Below, piece after piece: positions 1 through 5,302 of a stretch of DNA of 6,599 nt (within the stretch, counting starts at the first letter, position 1; the number at the start of each line of letters is the position of its first letter). Origin of the DNA: an uncultured Clostridia bacterium. Lineage in GTDB: Bacteria > Bacillota > Clostridia > Christensenellales > UBA3700. The stretch covers positions 1 through 6,599 of the forward strand of contig CAMWPK010000086.1 of NCBI GenBank assembly GCA_947176115.1, read 5' to 3'. The translations under genes and the position numbers were made by a program. The notes under the pieces were generated by a model that worked only from the letters and a program-made list of their open reading frames with translations, made no database searches and had not been told where the DNA came from.

Positions 1-245
1 CTGATAAAGGATCTATTTATCGCATTGCTTCCCGCCTTATCCAACAAGAGCGTAAGCAACTTCTCTGCTTTGTCTACAAATAATTCCTCACCTTCGACGT
101 TTATAGCGTTGTCAAACAAATTGATATTGACACCGAGTTTCTTTCTCAGGTAATTAACGTTTTCGTCGTGATTGCCAAATAGCGCGATAGCGTCTTGCAT
201 ATTCTCCACGTCAATCTTTATCTTTTTCGTTTTACTTTCCTGCAC
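1..245 (-). CDS. phoH: PhoH family P-loop ATPase, N-terminal part (cut by window edge)
   Basis: This is the first 81 codons of a PhoH-like protein; the rest lies beyond base 1. The visible part contains ALFGNHDENV and, further on, KKLGVNI and VEGEELFVDKAEKLL, which match the N-terminal small domain of PhoH proteins. The ATPase core with its Walker motifs is outside the window. I chose the GTG at 243-245 because an AGAGGA ribosome binding site sits 8 bases upstream and because PhoH proteins normally have a short basic lead (here QESKTKKIKI) before this domain; an in-frame ATG at 198-200 would remove it. The gene overlaps the end of yqfD by 14 bp, so translation is probably coupled. PhoH proteins are cytosolic and often linked to RNA metabolism; in many Firmicutes the gene sits between yqfD and the pgpH/ybeY genes, which would be expected just left of this window. 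The family call is firm; the exact role is not settled. Confidence 0.9.
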   Translation of the reverse strand, partial: MQESKTKKIKIDVENMQDAIALFGNHDENVNYLRKKLGVNINLFDNAINVEGEELFVDKAEKLLTLLLDKAGSNAINRSFI

Positions 246-1368
246 CAATATTTTCCTCTACTATTAAGTATATATCTATTATGTATAAATTGTCTACCTT
301 TTTTTTATATATATAATTGTTTAGAAGTTTTCCGTCCTGCGGAAGACTTTGCCACAGCTGGATGTACGCCAAAGAAATTTGCTCGTCAATAGCAAGTTCA
401 TCAAGTTCTACCACTTGCTTTACGGTTTCGTAATACGTAGTAGTCACTGCTTTAATGGGTATTGCGCTACCGAATATTTTGCTCTCTTGGGTATATTCGT
501 ACTCTTCGTACTTTACAGGTTTTTGCTTGCCTATAGCCTTGCCAAACAAATAAATCTGCGTGGTAGAATAGCTTTTGCCTGTACGAACGCTGTCAATCAC
601 CTGAGCTGTAAGAACAAGTTGTTTTGTATAAGAAGTTTCGCCGTAGACCAATCCGTCGGCGTTGACGATAAATCTTTCGTTTTCTTCATTTTCAGGATCT
701 TCCGGCATAGTATCCACGTAGCCCGCTATCAGCACGTCGCCCTTCTTGACGACGTCGCCAGCTTTAACAAGCGCGGTTCCCGAATACACCAATACTTTAG
801 TGATAATACAATCTCTGTCTGCGACGATCTCATCATAGACGTCTTGCTCTTCTTTTACGTGGACTTTTTTGACTTCGACTTTGAGTACAGCGCCGTCAAA
901 ATAACAGTTGGCAAAACCTATTTCGTCTATATTTTTACTTATCTCATAAGAGAGCTTTGAAGTATCGATTTTATCTTTTAACATAAAGGGCTTGACTGAA
1001 TTTTCTGCCAAAATGTAAGATATTTGTTCTCTCAACTCTCCGTTATCTGCAATTATATCAACAGTAAAACATACTCTGGTGAGAACTGTAAGTATAGCGA
1101 TTACAATAACCGCCGGTATAATCAAGGACAAATATCTCAACGTCATCTTGCCTGCAAGATACTTTCCGCCTCTGCTTTCGACAGTGTAGTCAATCGCCAT
1201 TTTGTCCATAATTTCTCTTGCTTGTTTAAGAGCACTATCCTCTATGCGAAAAGACATTTTGTCATCGAGGATTTTTACCTTGAATATATTGATATTTTTT
1301 TCTGAAAACTTATTGAGCAGTCTTTGTGAATTTCTTGCCTGACAAATAATATGGGTATATACTTTCAT
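232..1368 (-). CDS. yqfD: Sporulation protein YqfD
   Basis: 378 residues, close to the usual length of YqfD (about 380-400). Residues 1-75 form a soluble N-terminal domain, about 78-101 are one hydrophobic membrane segment, and the remainder is a polar, beta-rich domain predicted to lie on the far side of the membrane. Family-like signatures are the stretch around residues 203-216 (AGDVVKKGDVLIAG) and the following IVNADGLVYGE at about 234-244. In B. subtilis yqfC and yqfD are part of the mother-cell sigma-E regulon and are needed for efficient sporulation; the molecular role is poorly defined. The ATG overlaps the yqfC stop as ATGA (4 bp), with a GAGGGGG ribosome binding site inside the yqfC 3' end (1379-1385). 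The 3' end overlaps phoH by 14 bp. Near the end, codons AAA AAA AAG (299-306) form an A8 run that is a potential slippery site. The assignment rests on motif, topology and gene order. Confidence 0.92.
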   Translation of the reverse strand: MKVYTHIICQARNSQRLLNKFSEKNINIFKVKILDDKMSFRIEDSALKQAREIMDKMAIDYTVESRGGKYLAGKMTLRYLSLIIPAVIVIAILTVLTRVCFTVDIIADNGELREQISYILAENSVKPFMLKDKIDTSKLSYEISKNIDEIGFANCYFDGAVLKVEVKKVHVKEEQDVYDEIVADRDCIITKVLVYSGTALVKAGDVVKKGDVLIAGYVDTMPEDPENEENERFIVNADGLVYGETSYTKQLVLTAQVIDSVRTGKSYSTTQIYLFGKAIGKQKPVKYEEYEYTQESKIFGSAIPIKAVTTTYYETVKQVVELDELAIDEQISLAYIQLWQSLPQDGKLLNNYIYKKKVDNLYIIDIYLIVEENIGAGK

Positions 1369-1637
1369 TGCTTATATACCCCCTCTAGCGATACGTCTAC
1401 GACGTTTCCTTTGATTACCAACTCTTTGCTTTGCGAACTTGCAATAATTAAATCATTGCCCTTGAAAATTGCGCTTCCCTTTTTGAGTTTGACAACAATT
1501 TGCTCTTTGTCAAACTGCACGATACCCTTGTGACCTTCTATCACCGCGTAGCCCTTGTCAAGCGTAATTGTAAAACTATTGCCGATACCCTCTAAGTTGT
1601 TCTTTAATTTGCTTTGAATTTCTTTATTATAACTCAT
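1365..1637 (-). CDS. yqfC: Sporulation protein YqfC (YabP/YqfC family)
   Basis: 90 residues, the usual size for YqfC (about 90-95). After a polar N-terminus, residues 31-86 form the short beta-strand pattern of the YabP/YqfC family: VIEGHKGIVQF, then IVVKLKKGSAIFKGNDLII, then LVIKGNVVDVSLE. No signal peptide or membrane segment is visible. It is the first gene of the yqfC-yqfD-phoH block and overlaps yqfD by 4 bp (ATGA), so the two products are probably made in balanced amounts. In B. subtilis the pair is expressed in the mother cell under sigma-E. The start at 1635-1637 is forced: an in-frame TAG lies two codons upstream (1641-1643), and the next candidates would cut conserved strands. Oddly, no Shine-Dalgarno precedes this ATG; the 25 bases upstream are almost pure A/T and form an inverted repeat. 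How it is translated is therefore unclear. Confidence 0.88.
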   Translation of the reverse strand: MSYNKEIQSKLKNNLEGIGNSFTITLDKGYAVIEGHKGIVQFDKEQIVVKLKKGSAIFKGNDLIIASSQSKELVIKGNVVDVSLEGVYKQ

Positions 1638-1639
1638 AG

Positions 1640-1665
1640 TCTATATATATTCAATTATATATAGA
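1640..1665. repeat. 10-bp perfect AT-rich inverted repeat just upstream of yqfC
   Basis: TCTATATATA (1640-1649) and TATATATAGA (1656-1665) are exact reverse complements separated by 6 bases. The right end lies 3 bases before the yqfC ATG. A TATAAT on the minus strand (1654-1659) falls inside it, so it could act as an operator over a -10 box or as an RNA hairpin next to the start codon. Because it is all A/T except two G/C pairs, an RNA stem would be weak, and chance is a real alternative in such DNA. Confidence 0.5.
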
Positions 1666-1666
1666 T

Positions 1667-1702
1667 TTATTCTATAAAGACTTCCCTTTCATATATAAGC
1701 AT
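1667..1702 (-). other. Micro-ORF (11 codons) with near-perfect ribosome binding site
   Basis: ATG at 1700-1702 is preceded by GAGGTGA (1707-1713), a strong match to the 16S anti-Shine-Dalgarno, with 7 bases between GAGG and the ATG. The reading frame encodes MLIYEREVFIE and stops at 1667-1669. It begins 31 bases after the dnaB stop and ends 29 bases before the yqfC ATG. It would be on RNA only if transcription reads through from dnaB or starts close downstream of dnaB. It might be a leader peptide or a relic of a lost gene; no homology is recognised. It is listed because its translation signal is stronger than that of yqfC. Confidence 0.25.
1669..1698 (-). promoter_or_regulatory. Candidate sigma-E-like promoter for yqfC-yqfD-phoH
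   Basis: On the minus strand, TATAGAAT (1669-1676) resembles the sigma-E -10 element CATACAAT at 6 of 8 positions, and an ATATAT-type -35 lies about 14-15 bases upstream (1692-1698). Transcription would start near 1662, giving a leader of about 25 bases before yqfC. Sigma-E control is expected for this pair from B. subtilis. An alternative is a sigma-A type TATAAT at 1654-1659, but no good -35 fits it. In DNA this AT-rich both matches could be accidental. Confidence 0.35.
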
Positions 1703-1729
1703 AACGTCACCTCAACCCAAGCGGGAAGT
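1680..1729 (-). repeat. 7-bp inverted repeat spanning the dnaB-yqfC gap
   Basis: ACTTCCC (1680-1686) and GGGAAGT (1723-1729) are exact reverse complements around a 36-base loop. In the RNA the first arm lies just after the dnaB stop and the second inside the micro-ORF. It does not look like a classical terminator: the loop is long and no U-run follows. No other terminator for dnaB is visible, so readthrough into yqfC remains possible. Confidence 0.35.
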
Positions 1730-1733
1730 TATT

Positions 1734-3218
1734 CTAATAAAGATCCGACACGTCAACTCCGCCAACGCTGAAATCTCCCTCTTCAGGAGCGTCGGGAATA
1801 AACGGCATGTCTATATCGCCCATAGGCTTCATATCGCCATCTCCGCTGTCAGTTTTCTTAGTTGTAGGAGCGAATTTTTGGGCTATAGTAGGTCTAAATC
1901 TCATTTTGCTCTTATCCCACTCAAAATACAAATCGCATATCGAACCGTTACGGTGCTTGGCTATCATAAGTTTGATAGCAGTATTGCCTGCGTCAACGTT
2001 AAAGTCGCCATCGGTAAGGAATGCAACTATATCTGCGTCTTGCTCGATTGCTCCCGAATCTCTAAGGTCGGATAGTTTTGGCTCTTTATCATCTCTCTTC
2101 TCAATATCTCTCGACATCTGCGACAAGATAATTACCGGAACTTTAAGTTCTTTTGCAAGTATTTTTATAAAGCGTGAAATCTTGCTTACGCTTTCCAACG
2201 TACTTCTATTTGAATCGCTTGGCGTAATAAGTTGCAAATAGTCGATTACGACGAGGTCAAGTCTGCCCTTTTGCATCTTAAGTCTTCTGCACTTGGACAT
2301 AATCTGTTCTGTGGTAATACCTGCAGTATCGTCAATGTAGATATTGCTCTTTTGCAAAATATCCTGCGCGCCCCAAACTTTGTCTAGATTGTCTTGATTT
2401 TCCAGACCGCCCAAGAGGTCCCTAGAGTCAAGACCTGCAATATTGGAGATAAGTCGCATTACGAGTTCTCCCGCAGACATTTCAAGGTTGAATACGGCGA
2501 CAACTTCTTCGCTGTCTTTTTTGCTTGCAAGATTAGCAACCATACTCATAACGAACGACGTCTTACCGCAACCCGGACGAGCCGCAAGTACTATCATTTG
2601 CCCCGGTGAGAAACCGTTGGTAGCTTCATCCAAATTTCTAAATCCGACTTTTAATCCGCCCTCACTGCCGTTCTCTTGATATGCCTTGGATATCCTCTCC
2701 ATTACTTCGACCGTAGTATTGGATACGTGGAGTAGCGACGACGAATCTTTCTTCTCCGCTACGTTGTATATCTGCGACTCGGCGTAAGCTACGACCTTTT
2801 CCGCGTCCTCTTCAACGTAACTCTTGTCAATAACCCCGCGACACTCTCTTATAAGACGTCTGCGCAAAGAGTTCATATTGAGTATATTGACGTAATAATC
2901 TATATTTGCCGTAGACGGTATGCTGTCAACCATATCCGCAAGCGTGGTAACTCCGCCGATTTGCGCCAGCAAACCTTCTCTGTCGAGCGAGCTTGCAAGC
3001 ATAACTATATCTATAGGCTTATTGTCCCTGCTTAACTTTTGTATCTGCTCAAAGATTATTCTGTGATTTTGCGCATAAAAATCATCGACAACCAAGTCGC
3101 TTACAATCCTTATAGCTACTTCGTTGTCGCTTATGATTGCGCCAAGTACCGCTTGCTCGGCTTCCATTGAGCAAGGCATACTCCTATTTATATTGTTTTG
3201 TCTTTTATCTTCTGCCAT
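1734..3218 (-). CDS. dnaB: Replicative DNA helicase DnaB
   Basis: 494 residues. This is the hexameric 5'-3' helicase that unwinds DNA at the replication fork and binds primase. The N-terminal DnaB domain (about 14-115) begins PCSMEAEQAVLGAII. The RecA-like ATPase domain (about 190-445) has Walker A ARPGCGKTS with K219, the catalytic-type glutamate E246 in FNLEMS, Walker B VVIDYLQL with D326, the ILSQMSRDIEKR motif around Q367, DLRDSGAIEQDAD at 384-396, and the probable arginine finger R423 in KHRNG. There is no intein. The start is supported by GGAGA at 3224-3228, 5 bases upstream. Most homologues are about 440-450 residues; the extra length is a glycine- and acid-rich tail (about 452-494) containing DIDMPF. 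The Bacillus equivalent of this protein is named DnaC. In many Firmicutes the gene follows rplI; here it follows pepF, with its own promoter. Confidence 0.97.
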   Translation of the reverse strand: MAEDKRQNNINRSMPCSMEAEQAVLGAIISDNEVAIRIVSDLVVDDFYAQNHRIIFEQIQKLSRDNKPIDIVMLASSLDREGLLAQIGGVTTLADMVDSIPSTANIDYYVNILNMNSLRRRLIRECRGVIDKSYVEEDAEKVVAYAESQIYNVAEKKDSSSLLHVSNTTVEVMERISKAYQENGSEGGLKVGFRNLDEATNGFSPGQMIVLAARPGCGKTSFVMSMVANLASKKDSEEVVAVFNLEMSAGELVMRLISNIAGLDSRDLLGGLENQDNLDKVWGAQDILQKSNIYIDDTAGITTEQIMSKCRRLKMQKGRLDLVVIDYLQLITPSDSNRSTLESVSKISRFIKILAKELKVPVIILSQMSRDIEKRDDKEPKLSDLRDSGAIEQDADIVAFLTDGDFNVDAGNTAIKLMIAKHRNGSICDLYFEWDKSKMRFRPTIAQKFAPTTKKTDSGDGDMKPMGDIDMPFIPDAPEEGDFSVGGVDVSDLY

Positions 3219-3235
3219 ATTTATCTCCGACTTCT

Positions 3236-3265
3236 ATAATAATATATAAATCACAATTTAGTCAA
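3236..3265 (-). promoter_or_regulatory. Probable sigma-A promoter for dnaB
   Basis: On the minus strand TTGACT (3260-3265, 5 of 6 to consensus) and TATTAT (3236-3241, 5 of 6) are separated by 18 bases. The predicted start near 3229 leaves a leader of about 11 bases with the GGAGA ribosome binding site at its 5' end, which is unusually short. It lies downstream of the pepF terminator, which fits an independent dnaB transcript. Confidence 0.55.
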
Positions 3266-3285
3266 GTATATTAAATATGCGTATC

Positions 3286-3322
3286 AAAAGAAGCGGAAGG
3301 CGCGCCAATATACGCGCTTTCT
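3286..3322 (-). terminator. Probable rho-independent terminator of pepF
   Basis: Read on the minus strand just after the pepF stop, AGAAAGCG (3315-3322) pairs with CGCTTCT (3289-3295) with one bulged base and is followed directly by TTT. A competing inner stem GCGCG/CGCGC (3313-3317 with 3300-3304, 8-base loop) exists. The U-run is short, so termination may be partial. Confidence 0.5.
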
Positions 3323-3324
3323 AT

Positions 3325-5106
3325 TTACATTTTCTCCAACTCAACTATCGTATCCTTAAAAATCGCCATAGCCTGCTCATACGGCTCGTCAGTCGTCAAA
3401 TCAACGCCTGCCAACTTGAGTATTTCGACAGGCGACATACTTCCGCCCGCCTTAAGAAATCTCTTGTAGTCGGAAACGGCGCGCTCCCCATTCTTGAGAA
3501 TATTATCGGCAATACAAAAGGCGCTGATAAGTCCCGTAGAATATTTGTAGACGTAAAAGGCATTGTAAAAATGCGGTATTCTTGCCCATTCGTATTGAAT
3601 CAAATCATGATTGGTTACGCCTGTGGTCACGTAGTACTTTCTATTGAGTTTGCGATATACTTCGCATAATTCACTGGCGCTCATAGGCTTGCCTTCTTCT
3701 GCCATTTTGTGCGCTTCATACTCAAATTCCGCAAATTGCGTCTGACGGAATACCGTCGTGCGGAACATATCCAAAAGATAGGACAAAAGATATTTCTTTT
3801 GCTCGCCCTCAGCTTTAGAGAGTAAATGCCTGAGAAGCAAAACTTCATTTACTGTAGACGCTACTTCTGCTACAAAAATCTTGTAATCTGCCTTTGGATA
3901 GGCTTGATTAGCATTGGAATAATACGTGTGCATTGCGTGTCCGAGTTCGTGAGCAATAGTGAATATATCGTGCGTGGTCTTTTGATAATTTAGCAATACG
4001 TACGGATGAGTTCCGTAACAGCCCCAACTATACGCTCCGCTTCTCTTGCCTTTATTCTCATATACGTCAATCCAACCCTCGTTGAAGGCTTTGTCCAATA
4101 AGCCTGCGTACTCTTCGCCAAGAGGCTTTAACGCCTCTTTGACAATCTTGCAAGCCTCTTCATATTCTACTCCCAAGCTGTTCCCGCCGGTGATAGGCAC
4201 GTGCAAATCATACATCTGCAAGGTCTTGTACCCAAGCGCGCGTCTGCGATAACGCAAGTATCTATGCAAAAGAGGGATATTGTCGTTGATGCAATCCAAT
4301 AGTCTATAATAAACGTCTATGGATACGTCTTCTCCGCTAGTCGCTCTATCTAGGCAATTCTCGTACTTGCGCACTTGAGAATAAAACACGTTCTTTTTCA
4401 CGTTGCCGATATATATAGTAGCGATAGTATTAATCATATCCTTGTACGCGTTGAACATACTGTAAAAGGCTTTTTGCCTGTCTTTACGTTCAGGTGATTG
4501 CATAAGCGCGCCGTACAGTCCGTGAGAAAGCTCAACCTTCTCACCGCTTGACGTTGTGAAAGGAGCAAACTTGACGTCTAGATTGTCAAACATACCAAAG
4601 GCTTCTTGGAATATTCCGCTAAACAATCCCGTCTTGGCAAGCAAGACTTCCTCCTGCGTAGACAAAGTATGCTTTTTGTTTTTTACAATAAGCTCCAACA
4701 TATAGGAATAATCTTCAAAGTCCTTGTCTTTCGCAAGCTCTTGCAAAAACTCTTCGCTGTTTGCCGACAACTCAGGCGTAATATACGCCGACTTCTCCGA
4801 TATGCTGACAAGTAAATTCTTGATTCTATCGACCATACCTACGTATTTATTGACTGAGCAATCCTCGTCTTTGCGCATCTTAGCGTAGACGTACAACTTT
4901 TCTAGGATAATACTCAACTTATCGTCAAAGCGCAAACACTTCAATATACTGTCTTTTTCATTGAGCTTGCCTTGATACTTACCTACTTCTTTACCGAGTT
5001 CCTCGCAAGATGAGCATAGGCTTTCCCACTCCTCGTCAGACGGTATAATATCTTCCAATCGCCATTTGTATCTACTGTCAACTCTCTCTCTAGATAATAC
5101 GCGCAT
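3325..5106 (-). CDS. pepF: Oligoendopeptidase F (M3B zinc metallopeptidase)
   Basis: 593 residues, matching the usual PepF length of about 600. It is a cytosolic zinc endopeptidase that cuts medium-sized peptides. The N-terminal helical part (about 1-200) resembles the PepF N-terminal domain; the M3 catalytic domain follows. The active site is HELGH at 386-390 (zinc ligands H386 and H390, catalytic E387), with the third ligand expected at E414 in FVAEVASTVNE. The substrate-binding region HFYNAFYVYKYSTG (512-525) is well kept. There is no signal peptide or membrane segment. The start ATG is preceded by GGAGG (5111-5115), 4 bases upstream. It has its own promoter (5144-5171) and a probable terminator, so it appears monocistronic between the EIIC-like gene and dnaB. 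Known roles elsewhere include peptide turnover and effects on sporulation or signalling peptides in some Bacillus systems; a link to the neighbouring sporulation genes is only inference. Confidence 0.96.
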   Translation of the reverse strand: MRVLSRERVDSRYKWRLEDIIPSDEEWESLCSSCEELGKEVGKYQGKLNEKDSILKCLRFDDKLSIILEKLYVYAKMRKDEDCSVNKYVGMVDRIKNLLVSISEKSAYITPELSANSEEFLQELAKDKDFEDYSYMLELIVKNKKHTLSTQEEVLLAKTGLFSGIFQEAFGMFDNLDVKFAPFTTSSGEKVELSHGLYGALMQSPERKDRQKAFYSMFNAYKDMINTIATIYIGNVKKNVFYSQVRKYENCLDRATSGEDVSIDVYYRLLDCINDNIPLLHRYLRYRRRALGYKTLQMYDLHVPITGGNSLGVEYEEACKIVKEALKPLGEEYAGLLDKAFNEGWIDVYENKGKRSGAYSWGCYGTHPYVLLNYQKTTHDIFTIAHELGHAMHTYYSNANQAYPKADYKIFVAEVASTVNEVLLLRHLLSKAEGEQKKYLLSYLLDMFRTTVFRQTQFAEFEYEAHKMAEEGKPMSASELCEVYRKLNRKYYVTTGVTNHDLIQYEWARIPHFYNAFYVYKYSTGLISAFCIADNILKNGERAVSDYKRFLKAGGSMSPVEILKLAGVDLTTDEPYEQAMAIFKDTIVELEKM

Positions 5107-5125
5107 AAGTCCTCCAAATATAGCT

Positions 5126-5180
5126 AAAATCTTTTACTATTTAATTATATACCTAAAATACAAGAATTCAAAATCTTTTA
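5126..5180 (-). repeat. 11-bp direct repeat flanking the pepF promoter
   Basis: AAAATCTTTTA occurs exactly at 5126-5136 and 5170-5180 (plus-strand reading), 44 bp apart or about four helical turns. One copy touches the -35 box and the other covers the predicted start of transcription. This is a possible binding-site pair for a regulator; the sequence is simple and could recur by chance. Confidence 0.4.
5144..5171 (-). promoter_or_regulatory. Probable sigma-A promoter for pepF
   Basis: Minus-strand TTGAAT (5166-5171, 4 of 6 to TTGACA) and a perfect TATAAT (5144-5149) are 16 bases apart. Transcription would start near 5137, giving a leader of about 30 bases that contains the GGAGG ribosome binding site. 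Confidence 0.6.
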
Positions 5181-5202
5181 CGCAAAAGAATTTGTAAGGA
5201 CT

Positions 5203-5234
5203 AAAAAGAGCGTACAAAAGCACGCTCTTTTTTT
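5203..5234 (-). terminator. Strong bidirectional hairpin terminator after the EIIC-like gene
   Basis: On the minus strand GAGCGTGC, a TTTT loop and GTACGCTC form an 8-bp stem (with one G-U pair), flanked by A7 on the 5' side and T5 on the 3' side, so the stem can extend through A-U pairs. The plus strand also has a T7 run, so it could stop transcription both ways. It separates the EIIC-like gene from pepF. Confidence 0.9.
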
Positions 5235-5239
5235 CTATT

Positions 5240-5280
5240 GTTGAGATTTCTCCATTACGCTTTGCTCCGGTCGAAATGAC
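5240..5280. repeat. REP-like intergenic repeat (GGTCGAAATGAC type)
   Basis: The segment contains GAGATTTCTCC (5243-5253), CGCTTTGCTCC (5258-5268) and GGTCGAAATGAC (5269-5280). I recognise this three-part pattern as a short intergenic repeat seen in many Firmicute and Bacteroidota genomes, where it yields spurious peptides like SFRPEQS-EKSQ. Only one copy is in this window, so repetition cannot be shown here. It lies between the EIIC-like stop codon and the terminator, so it is transcribed as 3' untranslated RNA. Confidence 0.5.
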
Positions 5281-5297
5281 TGCTGATATACGCAGTC
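5278..5297. repeat. 6-bp inverted repeat just after the EIIC-like stop
   Basis: GACTGC (5278-5283) and GCAGTC (5292-5297) are perfect reverse complements around an 8-base loop. It directly abuts the REP-like repeat and starts 6 bases past the stop codon. No T-run follows on the minus strand, so it is not itself a terminator; it might protect the RNA 3' region or be part of the repeat. Confidence 0.45.
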
Positions 5298-5302
5298 GGT
5301 TA

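Noticed and set aside
299..306. Run of eight T on the plus strand, considered as a terminator tract
   Set aside because: It is the complement of lysine codons in yqfD, and no GC-rich stem precedes it on the plus strand.
349..960. 203-codon plus-strand reading frame opposite yqfD
   Set aside because: It is antisense to a recognised gene, is rich in Phe/Tyr/His as expected from a reverse-complement shadow, and shows no ribosome binding site or family motif.
1680..1729. 7-bp inverted repeat considered as the dnaB terminator
   Set aside because: The 36-base loop and lack of a following U-run do not fit an intrinsic terminator, so it is listed only as a repeat.
3299..3306. GGCGCGCC palindrome between dnaB and pepF
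   Set aside because: This 8-base palindrome is part of the loop region of the pepF terminator hairpin; one copy gives no evidence of a protein-binding or recombination site.
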